Source: Hungatella sp.
Lineage (GTDB): Bacteria; Bacillota; Clostridia; Lachnospirales; Lachnospiraceae
DNA length: 64,000 bases
Assembly: GCA_009712635.1 (NCBI GenBank)
Contig: WASS01000012.1
Location: 1 to 64,000, forward strand
Direction of reading: 5' to 3'
Below the pieces are notes generated by a model that was not told the origin of the DNA, ran no database searches, and saw nothing but the letters and a program-made list of their open reading frames with translations. This document shows, in pieces, positions 51,203 through 61,149 of the stretch. The position numbers were made by a program, and so were the translations under genes. The first letter of the stretch is position 1, and every line of letters begins with the position of its first letter.

Positions 51203-52189
51203 CTATAGCAGTTGTCTGCGAAGTTGTTCGCCGTCTAATATGCTTAAATAGGAAGGTGCAATATCAAACACTGTTTTACAACCGCTCACCCCTTCTTTAT
51301 TCAAACGATAGGCAGCCCTTGCATAAGCAATCAGGACAGATGCGGTAAATTCAGGGTTTGAATCCAGTTTTAAGCTGTATTCAACCACATGACCGTTCTC
51401 ATCTTTCCAGCCGGTTGTTCCAGTTCTTATCACAGACCCGCCGTGGGGGATTCCTTTATGATCCCGCAGCAGTTCCTCTTCACTGATAAAATGAACCTCT
51501 GTATCATAATCAGCAAAATAATTGGGCATGGTCACAATCTCTTCCCTTATTTTTTCCTGATCTGCTCCATCTTTTAAAACTACATAGCACTCCCTGGTAT
51601 GTTTCTGTCTGGTAGTGAGCTCTGGGTTTTTCCCACTCCGCACTGCCTCCAGAGATTCTTTAACAGGAATGGTATACTGCCTTGCATCTTTAACACCATC
51701 TATCTTACGTATGGCATCTGAATGTCCCTGGCTGACTCCCTTGCCCCAGAAGGTATAATCATGTCCACCTGGTAATATGGCTCCTGCATACAGGCGGTTT
51801 AAGGAGAACATACCCGGATCCCAGCCAACGGATATAATTCCTGTTTTATTACCCTCTTTGGCGCTGGCATCCACCTTTTCAAAGTGTTCCTGAATTTTAG
51901 CATGGGTATCAAAGCTGTCCACCACATTAAAATATCTGGCAAACTGGGGAGTCTGCTCTGGAAGATCATGCGCACTTCCCCCGCAGAGAATCAGTACATC
52001 AACAGAGTCTTTCATGGAAATGGCCTCTTCAACCGGATAAACCTCTACTCCCGGTGTAAGCAGACTGATTGATTTAGGATCTCTCCTGGTAAATACCCCA
52101 CTAAGTTCCATATCCGGATTATGTAGAATTGCACATTCCACACCTCTTCCAAGATTTCCATAGCCTAAAATTCCTATTTTTATAGTCAT
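51203..52189 (-). CDS. ddh: meso-Diaminopimelate dehydrogenase
   Basis: A 328-residue NADP-dependent enzyme that makes meso-diaminopimelate in one step from tetrahydrodipicolinate, for lysine and peptidoglycan. The dinucleotide site is IGILGYGNLGRGVE (residues 4-17). Family blocks include GVFTRRDP, SVGWDPGMFSLNRLYAG and FWGKGVSQGHSDAIRKI. Length matches the family. It has its own promoter. Confidence 0.96.
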   Translation of the reverse strand: MTIKIGILGYGNLGRGVECAILHNPDMELSGVFTRRDPKSISLLTPGVEVYPVEEAISMKDSVDVLILCGGSAHDLPEQTPQFARYFNVVDSFDTHAKIQEHFEKVDASAKEGNKTGIISVGWDPGMFSLNRLYAGAILPGGHDYTFWGKGVSQGHSDAIRKIDGVKDARQYTIPVKESLEAVRSGKNPELTTRQKHTRECYVVLKDGADQEKIREEIVTMPNYFADYDTEVHFISEEELLRDHKGIPHGGSVIRTGTTGWKDENGHVVEYSLKLDSNPEFTASVLIAYARAAYRLNKEGVSGCKTVFDIAPSYLSILDGEQLRRQLL

Positions 52190-52223
52190 AAATGACCCAC
52201 CTTTCGCAAATTTATTACTTTCT

Positions 52224-52252
52224 ATTATAGTTTACAAGAACACTGGTGTAAA
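52224..52252 (-). promoter_or_regulatory. Promoter of ddh
   Basis: The minus strand has TTTACA (52247-52252), a 17-base spacer and a perfect TATAAT (52224-52229). It lies 35 bases before the start and just after the spoVG terminator. Confidence 0.75.
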
Positions 52253-52276
52253 TCCCGTATTCCATTGATTTTTGAT

Positions 52277-52314
52277 AAAAAAAATCCGCAGCCCGATAAA
52301 CTGGTCTGCGGATT
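52277..52314 (-). terminator. Intrinsic terminator after spoVG
   Basis: AATCCGCAG and CTGCGGATT form a 9-bp stem with a 14-base loop, followed on the minus strand by eight T. Confidence 0.85.
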
Positions 52315-52330
52315 AAGATTATATAGTTAC

Positions 52331-52618
52331 TTAAGCAAATGCTGCTGCGACCTCCGGCATCTCAAGAGCCGTGGTCTCATACTTATCCAAAATTACTCTC
52401 TGGATCATATCCCGGGTTCCGGAATTAATGGGATGTGCGATATCCCGGTACTCCCCGTCTGCAGCCTTGCGGCTTGGCATGGCAATAAACAGGCCTTTTT
52501 CTCCTTCAATTACCTTAATGTCATGAATCACAAATTCATTGTCCAGTGTTATGGATACAATAGCTTTCATCTTACCCTCTTTTTCGATGCGTCTAACTCT
52601 TACGTCTGTAATCTGCAT
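52331..52618 (-). CDS. spoVG: SpoVG family RNA/DNA-binding regulator
   Basis: A 95-residue regulator. [20 protein letters not shown] and [19 protein letters not shown]-like strands, then [23 protein letters not shown], are family hallmarks. In Bacillus it affects septation and spore cortex formation; it also binds RNA. The ATG at 52618 has AAGGGG upstream; the in-frame GTG further up is unsupported. It follows glgD after 26 bases and may be cotranscribed with it. Confidence 0.95.
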   Translation of the reverse strand: MQITDVRVRRIEKEGKMKAIVSITLDNEFVIHDIKVIEGEKGLFIAMPSRKAADGEYRDIAHPINSGTRDMIQRVILDKYETTALEMPEVAAAFA

Positions 52619-52644
52619 GTTAAAGCCCCTTCCCGTCACATTTC

Positions 52645-53766
52645 CTATAATGTGTATCTCTCGTTTTTTTCTATGACAATTTTTACATTGTCTGGCGTTC
52701 CTATATAGGTGGTATTGGCCCGGATGGTATCCCGGCTTTCCACGATACAGTTTTCTATTACCGTATTGTCTCCTATATAAACATCATTTAAAATGATGGA
52801 ATTCCTGATGACACAGTTGTTACCAATATAAGCTTTTTTAAATAAAACGGAGTTTTCTACTACTCCGTTGACAATACTGCCGCTGGAGATCAGGCTGTTT
52901 TTCACAGAAGCTCCAGGATTGTACTTTGCTGGTGGCAGATCATCAATTTTCGAATAAACATCCGGATACTGTCGGAAGAAATAATCCCTGACCTCTGGTT
53001 TTAAAAAGTCCATATTGGTCTTATAGTAGGACTCCACAGAGGCAATGTTTCTCCAGTATGTATTCATACGGTAGGCATAGATCCTTTTAAGATTCCGGTA
53101 ACGGACGAGAATGTCACTCACAAAATCATAACGGTCTTCCATGGCACACCGCTCAATTAACTCAATCAGCTGTCGTCTGCGGATTACATAAATACCGCAG
53201 GAGACTGTGTTAGAGGAAGCAACCATTGGCTTTTCCTCAAAATCTGTAATTCTTCCGTCATCATTGGTTTTCACAATCCCAAAGCGGGTTGTGTCTTCTC
53301 CTGCCGGAAGATCCGTACAGACAACGGTGATGTCAGCCTTCTTTTCAATATGATATTCCAGTACTTTTCCATAATCAAGTTTATAGATGCCATCTCCTGC
53401 AGCGATAACCACATATGGCTCATGACTGTTTTTTAAGAATATCAGATTCTGATAGAGGGCGTCGGCAGTTCCCCTGTACCAGTCGCTGCTTTCCGCTGTA
53501 ATGGTAGGGGTAAATACATACAGGCCTCCCTGCTTTCTACCGAAATCCCACCACTTGGAAGAGCTTAAATGCAGATGAAGAGATCTGGAATTATACTGGG
53601 TTAAAACCGCCACATTCTGTATATGAGAGTTGGTCATATTACTGAGTGCAAAATCTATGCTGCGGTAGTTTCCTGCAATGGGCATAGCGGCTATGGCCCT
53701 TTTATTGGATAATTCCCTCATTCTTTTGCTGTTTCCGCCTGCTAATACAATTCCTATGGCCCTCAT
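52645..53766 (-). CDS. glgD: Glucose-1-phosphate adenylyltransferase subunit GlgD
   Basis: A 373-residue partner of GlgC. It has the nucleotidyltransferase start [23 protein letters not shown], which departs from the catalytic GlgC pattern, and a C-terminal left-handed beta-helix. In Firmicutes GlgD modulates GlgC in a mixed tetramer. Its start overlaps glgC by 4 bases (coupled). Confidence 0.94.
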   Translation of the reverse strand: MRAIGIVLAGGNSKRMRELSNKRAIAAMPIAGNYRSIDFALSNMTNSHIQNVAVLTQYNSRSLHLHLSSSKWWDFGRKQGGLYVFTPTITAESSDWYRGTADALYQNLIFLKNSHEPYVVIAAGDGIYKLDYGKVLEYHIEKKADITVVCTDLPAGEDTTRFGIVKTNDDGRITDFEEKPMVASSNTVSCGIYVIRRRQLIELIERCAMEDRYDFVSDILVRYRNLKRIYAYRMNTYWRNIASVESYYKTNMDFLKPEVRDYFFRQYPDVYSKIDDLPPAKYNPGASVKNSLISSGSIVNGVVENSVLFKKAYIGNNCVIRNSIILNDVYIGDNTVIENCIVESRDTIRANTTYIGTPDNVKIVIEKNERYTL

Positions 53767-55037
53767 TTCATACCACCTGCCTTTATGATGTAGTCACCGC
53801 CTGCCAGCTCCCCATCCGGATAATCCTCCAGTCTGGTCTCACCGACAATTGCTGTGTTCTTCCCCACCTTTACTTTATCTGGTATGACTGAATTTTCACC
53901 AATGGTCACCAGATCAAACTGATAAACCTTGGGATCGTATTTGCTGGGTGCGAAATCACCTGCTCCCAATTCACAGTCTGCACCGACAATAACGTTCTCA
54001 GCGATGATTGCTTTACTGATTGTAGTGTTCTCCCCTATCACGCACTCTCTCATGATAATGGAATCCTTCACAACAGCCCCTGACTTGATTACTACACCAG
54101 CACCAATGACGGAGTTATGAACCTCTCCGCAGATTTCAGTTCCTTCTCCGATGATACTTCTGTCAATGACAGCCTCTTTTGACACATACTGAGGCGGAAT
54201 AATATCACTCTTGGTATAAATCTTCCAATACTCTTCATAGAGATTAAATTCCGGAATGATATCAATCAGCTCCATATTGGCTTCCCAATAAGAGCTTAAG
54301 GTTCCTACATCCTTCCAGTAACCGTTATATTCGTATGCAAAAACACGGTTCCCTGAATCAAAACAATCTGGTATGATATGCTTTCCAAAGTCACAGCCGG
54401 GAACATCTGACATTTTGATTAACGCTTCTTTTAAGACCTTCCAGCTGAATATGTAGATGCCCATGGAAGCAAGATTGCTTCTGGGATTTGCAGGTTTTTC
54501 CTCGAATTCTGTTATCCGGTTGTTCTCATCGGTTATCAGAATTCCGAAACGGCTGGCCTCTTCAATAGGGACCGGCATGGCAGCAATAGTGATATCAGCA
54601 TTATTTGCTTTATGATACTCCAGCATAACCTCATAATCCATCTTATAAATATGATCCCCTGAAAGGATAAGAACATAATCCGGGTTATAGGTTTCCATAT
54701 ACTCCAGGTTCTGATAGATGGCATTGGCTGTACCGGTATACCAGTCGCTTCCCTTGCTTCTTTCATAGGGAGGAAGAATCGTGACACCGCCAACGTTACG
54801 GTCTAAATCCCACGGAATGCCTATTCCAATATGAGTGTTTAAACGCAATGGCTGATACTGAGTCAGGACCCCTACTGTATCGACTCCTGAATTGATGCAA
54901 TTGCTGAGCGGAAAATCGATGATCCGGTATTTTCCACCAAAGGATACTGCGGGTTTTGCCACCTTCTGCGTCAGAACACCTAAACGACTGCCCTGACCGC
55001 CCGCAAGAAGCATGGCAATCATCTCTTTTTTAATCAC
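53763..55037 (-). CDS. glgC: Glucose-1-phosphate adenylyltransferase
   Basis: A 424-residue enzyme making ADP-glucose for glycogen. Motifs are [21 protein letters not shown] (pyrophosphorylase signature) and [22 protein letters not shown], then [12 protein letters not shown] and a C-terminal beta-helix ([20 protein letters not shown]). The start is GTG at 55037 with GAGGTGA upstream. A promoter lies 40 bases before it. No glgA is in the window. Confidence 0.96.
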   Translation of the reverse strand: MIKKEMIAMLLAGGQGSRLGVLTQKVAKPAVSFGGKYRIIDFPLSNCINSGVDTVGVLTQYQPLRLNTHIGIGIPWDLDRNVGGVTILPPYERSKGSDWYTGTANAIYQNLEYMETYNPDYVLILSGDHIYKMDYEVMLEYHKANNADITIAAMPVPIEEASRFGILITDENNRITEFEEKPANPRSNLASMGIYIFSWKVLKEALIKMSDVPGCDFGKHIIPDCFDSGNRVFAYEYNGYWKDVGTLSSYWEANMELIDIIPEFNLYEEYWKIYTKSDIIPPQYVSKEAVIDRSIIGEGTEICGEVHNSVIGAGVVIKSGAVVKDSIIMRECVIGENTTISKAIIAENVIVGADCELGAGDFAPSKYDPKVYQFDLVTIGENSVIPDKVKVGKNTAIVGETRLEDYPDGELAGGDYIIKAGGMK

Positions 55038-55074
55038 GTTATCACCTCTTGCTGTTGATATTTATTGTACTAGC

Positions 55075-55103
55075 ATTATACCACACATTCGTAAAATAGT
55101 GAA
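55075..55103 (-). promoter_or_regulatory. Promoter of glgC-glgD-spoVG
   Basis: The minus strand has TTCACT (55098-55103), a 17-base spacer and a perfect TATAAT (55075-55080). Confidence 0.65.
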
Positions 55104-55215
55104 CAAATTTTTGAATTATTGTGATAATTTTTTGTGCATTTTCCGACATTTTTCATGCTTTTGTCATTTCTTTTACAATTTAGTACAGATACAGCGTTTT
55201 TGCCCCCCATCCCCC

Positions 55216-55244
55216 TTGAATCGAGGCCGAAAATACAGTATAAT
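55216..55244 (+). promoter_or_regulatory. Promoter of asnS
   Basis: TTGAAT (55216-55221), a 17-base spacer and a perfect TATAAT (55239-55244). The leader to asnS is only about 30 bases, so there is no room for a T-box. Confidence 0.8.
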
Positions 55245-55282
55245 CTTACTAAGTATGCGAACATGTAAAAGGAGAAGCTATT

Positions 55283-56674
55283 ATGGAATTAACCACAGTA
55301 AGACAAATATATAGAGACAAAGATTCATTTCTCAACAAGGAAGTTACAATTGGCGGCTGGGTGAGAAGCTTAAGGGATTCTAAAACCTTTGGTTTCATTG
55401 TATTAAATGACGGAAGCTATTTTGACACGCTTCAGATCGTATATCATGACACCATGGATAACTTTTCGGAGATATCCAAATTAAACGTTGGAGCAGCGGT
55501 TATTGTCACAGGAACCCTGATTCCGACACCGGAAGCCAAACAGCCTTTCGAGATTCAGGCCGCAAAAATCGACATTGAAGGTGCCTCTGCCCCTGACTAC
55601 CCACTTCAGAAAAAGCGTCATACCTTCGAATATTTAAGAACCATCTCTCATCTTCGTCCAAGAACGAATACGTTTCAGGCAGTTTTTCGTGTACGTTCTC
55701 TCATTGCCTATGCCATTCATCAGTTCTTTCAGGAGCGGGATTTTGTCTACGTACACACACCCCTCATCACAGGAAGTGACTGTGAAGGCGCTGGTGAGAT
55801 GTTCCAGGTAACAACCATGGATCTAAAGAATATTCCCATGACCCAGGAGGGCGCTGTAGATTTTTCTCAGGATTTCTTTGGAAAACCAACCAACTTAACA
55901 GTAAGCGGACAGCTTAATGCAGAAACCTATGCCATGGCCTTTCGGAATGTTTATACCTTTGGTCCTACATTCCGTGCTGAGAACTCCAATACCACCCGGC
56001 ACGCAGCAGAATTCTGGATGATCGAGCCTGAGATGGCTTTTGCTGATCTTCAGGATGATATGGAACTGGCAGAATCCATGTTAAAATATGTGATCCGTTA
56101 TGTTCTTGAGCACGCTCCGGAAGAGATGAACTTCTTTAACCAGTTTGTGGACAAGGAATTGTTAGAAAGACTGAACCATGTATTAAATTCCGAATTCGCT
56201 CATGTGACTTATACCGAAGCAGTTGAACTTTTAGAGAAACACAATGAAGAATTTGATTATAAAGTATTCTGGGGCTGTGATTTACAGACTGAGCATGAAC
56301 GTTATTTAACAGAACAGCTCTATAAAAAGCCGGTATTTGTAACTGATTATCCAAAGGAAATCAAAGCATTTTACATGAAGATGAACCCGGACAACAATAC
56401 TGTTGCTGCTGTTGACTGTCTGGTACCAGGAATCGGTGAGATTATTGGGGGAAGCCAGAGGGAAGACGACTTGGACAAGCTCACCGCACGTATGGATGAA
56501 CTGGGACTTAAGAAAGAAGATTATGATTTCTACCTTGATTTAAGAAAATACGGTTCTACCCGTCATGCCGGATTCGGTCTTGGATTTGAACGCTGTGTTA
56601 TGTATTTAACCGGTATGTCCAATATCCGCGACGTGGTTCCATTCCCAAGAACCGTTAACAACTGCGAACTTTAA
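55283..56674 (+). CDS. asnS: Asparaginyl-tRNA synthetase
   Basis: A 463-residue class IIb synthetase. The OB-fold anticodon domain includes [24 protein letters not shown]. Class II motif 2 appears as [24 protein letters not shown], and motif 3 as [15 protein letters not shown] near the end. GGAG precedes the ATG. Length matches the family. Confidence 0.97.
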   Translation: MELTTVRQIYRDKDSFLNKEVTIGGWVRSLRDSKTFGFIVLNDGSYFDTLQIVYHDTMDNFSEISKLNVGAAVIVTGTLIPTPEAKQPFEIQAAKIDIEGASAPDYPLQKKRHTFEYLRTISHLRPRTNTFQAVFRVRSLIAYAIHQFFQERDFVYVHTPLITGSDCEGAGEMFQVTTMDLKNIPMTQEGAVDFSQDFFGKPTNLTVSGQLNAETYAMAFRNVYTFGPTFRAENSNTTRHAAEFWMIEPEMAFADLQDDMELAESMLKYVIRYVLEHAPEEMNFFNQFVDKELLERLNHVLNSEFAHVTYTEAVELLEKHNEEFDYKVFWGCDLQTEHERYLTEQLYKKPVFVTDYPKEIKAFYMKMNPDNNTVAAVDCLVPGIGEIIGGSQREDDLDKLTARMDELGLKKEDYDFYLDLRKYGSTRHAGFGLGFERCVMYLTGMSNIRDVVPFPRTVNNCEL

Positions 56675-56679
56675 GCCGC

Positions 56680-56714
56680 TGAGGCTGCTGCCAATAATCA
56701 GGCAGCCTCTTTAT
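56680..56714 (+). terminator. Intrinsic terminator after asnS
   Basis: GAGGCTGC and GCAGCCTC form an 8-bp stem with a 13-base loop followed by TTTAT. The T run is short. Confidence 0.65.
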
Positions 56715-56837
56715 ACCGGAACCATGTATGAAGGGAGTTTAAGATTTCTTTTATATGTGGTTCCAAGTCTATGAAAGAGGATTCCGTACAGCAAGACCAG
56801 ATTCTCTGTACAGTGCTGTACCAGCGAGGTATTGACG

Positions 56838-57908
56838 ATGAAATTCATACATATTGCAGATGTTCACTGGGGCATGAGCCCTGACAGCGATAAGCCCTGG
56901 AGCCGGGAACGTTCCCAGGATATAAAAGACACTTTTGCAAAGGCGGTAAACCAGGCAAAGACTCTGGAAGCTGACTGTCTTTTTATTTCCGGCGATCTTT
57001 TTCACCGCCAGCCCCTTGCCAGAGACTTAAAAGAGGTTAATTATTTATTTTCAACCATTCCGGGTGTTCGTGTGGTCATCATTGCAGGAAATCATGACCG
57101 CATCCGTAATAATTCAGCCCTTTTAAGCTTTACCTGGGCTCCTAACGTGTCTTATATCATGGGAGAGGAGCTGGAAAGCGTTTATTTTAAAGAGATCAAT
57201 ACAGAGGTTTATGGCTTTAGCTATCACTCTGTGGAGATACCCGAAAACCGCCTTGATCATTTGAAGGTACCAAACAACGGAAGAATTCACGTCCTTTTAG
57301 GCCACGGAGGTGATGCCAACCATATCCCCTTTGATAAAGGCGCCATGTCAAGTCTGGACTTCTCCTACATCGCTATGGGACATATTCACCGTCCTGAGAT
57401 TCTCATTGAAAACCGTATGGCATTTGCAGGTTCTCTGGAACCTCTGGACAAGACAGAATCCGGCCCTCACGGCATGATGGTAGGAGAGATTAACGAGGTG
57501 ACCCGTATGGTAACCTCATTAAAATTCATCCCTCTTGCAAAGCTTCAGTACATCTCTCTTGCAGTCAATGTCACCCCAGCCACTACCAATACAGAACTTG
57601 CCATGAAAATCACCCAGGAGATCCAAAACCGGGGCGGGGAGAATATTTACCGGTTCCGCATACGTGGCATGAGGGATCCTGATATAACCTTTGATTTAGA
57701 TATGCTTTCCACCCGTTTTAAAATTTTGGAAATGATTGACGAGTCTGAACCGCAGTATAATTTCTCAGCTCTCTTTGCGGAACACCCCAGCGATATGATC
57801 GGCTTTTTTATCCAGGCACTTCAAAAGCCGGAGATGAGCGGGGTGGAGAAGAAAGCACTTTATTACGGAATCAATGCTTTGCTTCGTACAACGGATGAAA
57901 GGAGCTGA
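56838..57908 (+). CDS. SbcD/YhaO-like metallophosphoesterase (DNA repair exonuclease)
   Basis: A 356-residue nuclease subunit. Metal-binding motifs are IADVHWG, FISGDLFHRQP, AGNHDR, LLGHGGD and AMGHIHRPE, in the standard order of the calcineurin-like fold. The C-terminal domain would bind the ATPase partner. The ATG at 56838 has GAGGT seven bases upstream; an in-frame TTG upstream is unsupported. The SbcC-like gene follows after 3 bases. Confidence 0.9.
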   Translation: MKFIHIADVHWGMSPDSDKPWSRERSQDIKDTFAKAVNQAKTLEADCLFISGDLFHRQPLARDLKEVNYLFSTIPGVRVVIIAGNHDRIRNNSALLSFTWAPNVSYIMGEELESVYFKEINTEVYGFSYHSVEIPENRLDHLKVPNNGRIHVLLGHGGDANHIPFDKGAMSSLDFSYIAMGHIHRPEILIENRMAFAGSLEPLDKTESGPHGMMVGEINEVTRMVTSLKFIPLAKLQYISLAVNVTPATTNTELAMKITQEIQNRGGENIYRFRIRGMRDPDITFDLDMLSTRFKILEMIDESEPQYNFSALFAEHPSDMIGFFIQALQKPEMSGVEKKALYYGINALLRTTDERS

Positions 57909-57911
57909 CCC

Positions 57912-59774
57912 ATGAAAATACTGGACATCTACATCAATGGATTTGGAAAATTCCACGGCAGGAACTTAACGTTCCATGATGGAATCAACATTGTTTACGG
58001 AAAAAATGAAGCTGGGAAATCCACAATCCATACCTTTATCCGCAGCATGCTCTTTGGAATTGAACGGCAAAGAGGCAGAGCTTCCAGAAATGATCTCTAC
58101 TCCCGTTTCGAGCCATGGGAAAACAGCGGAACCTATGAAGGCCAGATCCGGGTGGAACATAAGGAACATATCTACCGGATTGAGCGGACTTTCCAGAAAA
58201 ACAAAAAAGAGTTTAAGGTAGTGGATGAAACGGCTGGAAAAGAAATCGAGCCCACTAAGGCGTTTTTAGATGATCTTCTTTGCGGTTTAAGCGAAACCTC
58301 CTACATCAACACCATCAGCATCGGTCAGTTGAAAAGTGCCACTGATGAAGGTATGGTGACGGAGCTGAAAAATTATATTGCAAACTTAAATACAACTGGT
58401 AATCTTGCGCTTAACATAACCAAGGCCGCCGCCTGCTTAAAGTCTCAGAGAAAAGAACTGGAATCCCAGATGGTGCCGGAAGCTGCCCGTACCTACACCT
58501 CTCTGTTAAGTGAAATACGTAATATTGAAAAGGAAATTTCTGCCCCTGAGTACGAAAACCAGATTCAGACCTATCAAAAGCTTCGGGTGGATATGAAGAC
58601 GGATCTGGAAGAACGCCAGGCAGAAAAGGAAGAGTTAATTAAAAAAGTGGCAAGAGGCAGGCAGGTTCTTACAAGCAACCAGTTTACCGACCACGACTCC
58701 ATAAATTCCTATTCCCAGAAGGCTCAGGAGCATTATGATGATTATATGGAGGCTCAGGCCGCCTGTAACAGGAAGCCTAAAAAATTTGCTTCCGTCATTT
58801 CACTTATTTTAGCCACACTTTTACTTTGCAGCACCGGAGTTATTTACTATTTGGGAGAATCCAATTATTTTTCAGCGTATTACGGCGTTGATCTCATTTT
58901 GCTGTTAAGTGTTTTTGTAAGCGGGGCTCTTATTTTCTATCTGATTGGCCTGCTCCTTTTTCTAAGGATTCGTCATCATGTAAAAGATATGGAAATGAGC
59001 GGCAAGGTACTGGAAGAGATTTTGTCCCGGCACTTAGGTGATACGGATATTACTCCAGAATCCATACAGGCATTTAAGAACCGTATGGCTGAATTCACAC
59101 GGCTTTGCTCTGCCGTATCCAAATCAGAAGCTGCCATCAACCAGAAAGCTGCCCAGATCGAAGAGCTTAATAAGAAGCTGGAAGGCTGCGGAGTAACCAT
59201 AGAGACACAGCAGAAAAGTCAGTGGGAACTGGAGAAGAAGCTGGATCATTTATCTGGCTGTAAAACCCAGGCGGAAGGATTAAAGCATATACTTGCTGAA
59301 AATGACCGTATACGGGAAGAAATCTCAGCGGTAGACTTAGCGCTGGAAACCATGACCAACTTATCTTCCTCGATCCGAGACTCGTTCGGACTATACTTAA
59401 ATAAAGCGGCTTCGGATTTAATTTCCGGAATTACTGGCGGAATCTACACCAGCATGAGCGTAGATGAGAACTTAAACATCTTCTTAAATACGAAAACCAA
59501 GCTGGTACCTTTGGAGCAGGTCAGCAGCGGAACTATGGATCAGGTTTATCTGGCTCTCCGTCTGGCTGCTGCAACGCTGATTCAGACCGGTGACGAAAGA
59601 ATGCCATTTATCTTTGATGACAGCTTCGTTCTTTATGACGATGACAGGTTAAAGACCGGATTAAAATGGCTGGCTGGCACTTATACAAATCAGATCATTA
59701 TTTTTACCTGCCACCAGCGGGAAGCTCAGATGATGACTGCAAACTTAATGCCTTATCATTTAATTGAAATATAG
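57912..59774 (+). CDS. SbcC/YhaN-like AAA ATPase with membrane segments
   Basis: A 620-residue partner of the nuclease. Walker A is YGKNEAGKST (residues 32-41). The ABC-like signature is VSSGTMDQVYLALRL near residue 537, and Walker B is FIFDDSF. Coiled-coil arms flank a pair of hydrophobic segments near residues 297-315 and 325-350, where SbcC has its zinc hook. This is the layout of B. subtilis YhaN rather than SbcC. It suggests membrane attachment. Confidence 0.85.
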   Translation: MKILDIYINGFGKFHGRNLTFHDGINIVYGKNEAGKSTIHTFIRSMLFGIERQRGRASRNDLYSRFEPWENSGTYEGQIRVEHKEHIYRIERTFQKNKKEFKVVDETAGKEIEPTKAFLDDLLCGLSETSYINTISIGQLKSATDEGMVTELKNYIANLNTTGNLALNITKAAACLKSQRKELESQMVPEAARTYTSLLSEIRNIEKEISAPEYENQIQTYQKLRVDMKTDLEERQAEKEELIKKVARGRQVLTSNQFTDHDSINSYSQKAQEHYDDYMEAQAACNRKPKKFASVISLILATLLLCSTGVIYYLGESNYFSAYYGVDLILLLSVFVSGALIFYLIGLLLFLRIRHHVKDMEMSGKVLEEILSRHLGDTDITPESIQAFKNRMAEFTRLCSAVSKSEAAINQKAAQIEELNKKLEGCGVTIETQQKSQWELEKKLDHLSGCKTQAEGLKHILAENDRIREEISAVDLALETMTNLSSSIRDSFGLYLNKAASDLISGITGGIYTSMSVDENLNIFLNTKTKLVPLEQVSSGTMDQVYLALRLAAATLIQTGDERMPFIFDDSFVLYDDDRLKTGLKWLAGTYTNQIIIFTCHQREAQMMTANLMPYHLIEI

Positions 59775-59775
59775 A

Positions 59776-59818
59776 AAAATCCCTGAAAGATTTGATTCAC
59801 ATCTTTCAGGGATTTTTT
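59776..59818. terminator. Bidirectional terminator between SbcC-like gene and brnQ
   Basis: AATCCCTGAAAGAT and ATCTTTCAGGGATT form a 14-bp stem with T/A runs on either side, between two convergent genes. Confidence 0.88.
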
Positions 59819-59819
59819 A

Positions 59820-61136
59820 TTAATCATGAGTTTTTAATGGCCCCATTATAGCTTCGATTATAACTCCAATTACAATACCCACGACTGCCGGACATATCCA
59901 GCCAAGCCCGTATGAATAAAACGGAAGCTTTATAAGTTCCGCATGTAAAATATCTGCTCCTGCCGTTTCCAGTGACAGCAGCACTCCTATGATTCCGGTT
60001 AAACCCATGGCACAGACATAGACGGCTCTCCATCGTTCTCCATCACGAAAAGCAAACGACAGTATAATGAGTACAATGGAAATGGGATATAAAGCACTTA
60101 AAACAGGTACTGATATCTCCAATATCTTATTTAGTCCTGCATTGGATATGATAAGGCTGACAAAGGCGAATAAAAACGCCCACGTCCGGTACCCAACCTT
60201 GGGTATAATGGTGCAGAAATACTTGCTGCAGCAACTGATCAGACCAATACAGGTATTCAGACATGCAATGAAAAAAACTGCCGCCAGCAGAATAAGACCT
60301 GCTTTCCCATATAAAAACTGTACTGCCTGGTTCAAGGTCTGAGCACCGTTATCTGCCAGTCCAAATGCTCCGCCGGTCACCGCGCCAACATGTGATAAGG
60401 CGCTGTAAACCAGCAGGAGAATTCCACCTGCAAAAAAACCGGCCCTGATGGTTTCACGAACTACATCTGCTTCTTTCTTTATACCCATGGCCTTAATATT
60501 TAACGATATAATTATACCGAAATTTAAGGCTGCAATGGTATCCATGGTCATATAACCTTCTAAAAATCCTTTAATAAACGGGGCCTTCTGATATGTCTCA
60601 GAAGGTGTTCCATAGGCTCCCGCCGGGTGAATGATACAGCCGGCAAAGATCACTGCGATCAGAACCAAAAGTATGGGAGTCAGAATCTTCCCCAGACGGT
60701 CTGTCAGTTTATCTGGCTTTAGCGCTACTACGAATGCAATAGCAAAAAATACTACCGAATACAGAAACTGCATCAGTGCACTTGAAGTTCCCTCTTTTAA
60801 AAAGGGAACCACTGCCATCTCAAAAGATGTACTTGCAGTCCTTGGTATTGCAAGGCAAGGGCCAATGGATAAATAGATTAATAGGGTAAAAATAAAAGCA
60901 AACTTCGGATGAACACGCCCCGCCAGCTTATCCAGTCCTCCGGACTGAGCCACTGCCACGACGCCTAAAACCGGAAAACCGATTGCAGTTACTGCAAATC
61001 CTGCCACTGCAATCCAGGTAACGGTTCCTGCTGACGCTCCCAGAAAAGGTGGAAAGATCAGGTTTCCTGCTCCAAAAAACATGGAGAATACCGTAAGTCC
61101 GGCTAAAACTAACTTTTCTTTAGTCAATCGCTCCAT
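59820..61136 (-). CDS. brnQ: Branched-chain amino acid carrier BrnQ
   Basis: A 438-residue secondary transporter of the LIVCS family with about 12 membrane segments. Hallmarks are VLAGLTVFSMFFGAGNLIFPPFLG near the N-terminus and YSLS-like ALSHVGA segments. It imports leucine, isoleucine and valine with a cation. The ATG at 61136 (GAGG five bases before it) is chosen; the longer in-frame ORF overlaps prs and lacks transporter features. Confidence 0.93.
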   Translation of the reverse strand: MERLTKEKLVLAGLTVFSMFFGAGNLIFPPFLGASAGTVTWIAVAGFAVTAIGFPVLGVVAVAQSGGLDKLAGRVHPKFAFIFTLLIYLSIGPCLAIPRTASTSFEMAVVPFLKEGTSSALMQFLYSVVFFAIAFVVALKPDKLTDRLGKILTPILLVLIAVIFAGCIIHPAGAYGTPSETYQKAPFIKGFLEGYMTMDTIAALNFGIIISLNIKAMGIKKEADVVRETIRAGFFAGGILLLVYSALSHVGAVTGGAFGLADNGAQTLNQAVQFLYGKAGLILLAAVFFIACLNTCIGLISCCSKYFCTIIPKVGYRTWAFLFAFVSLIISNAGLNKILEISVPVLSALYPISIVLIILSFAFRDGERWRAVYVCAMGLTGIIGVLLSLETAGADILHAELIKLPFYSYGLGWICPAVVGIVIGVIIEAIMGPLKTHD

Positions 61137-61149
61137 AATATCCTCGTAA

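Noticed and set aside
55245-55282. T-box upstream of asnS
   Set aside because: The leader from the promoter to the start codon is about 30 bases, too short for a T-box, and no GGTGGNACC-like sequence is present.
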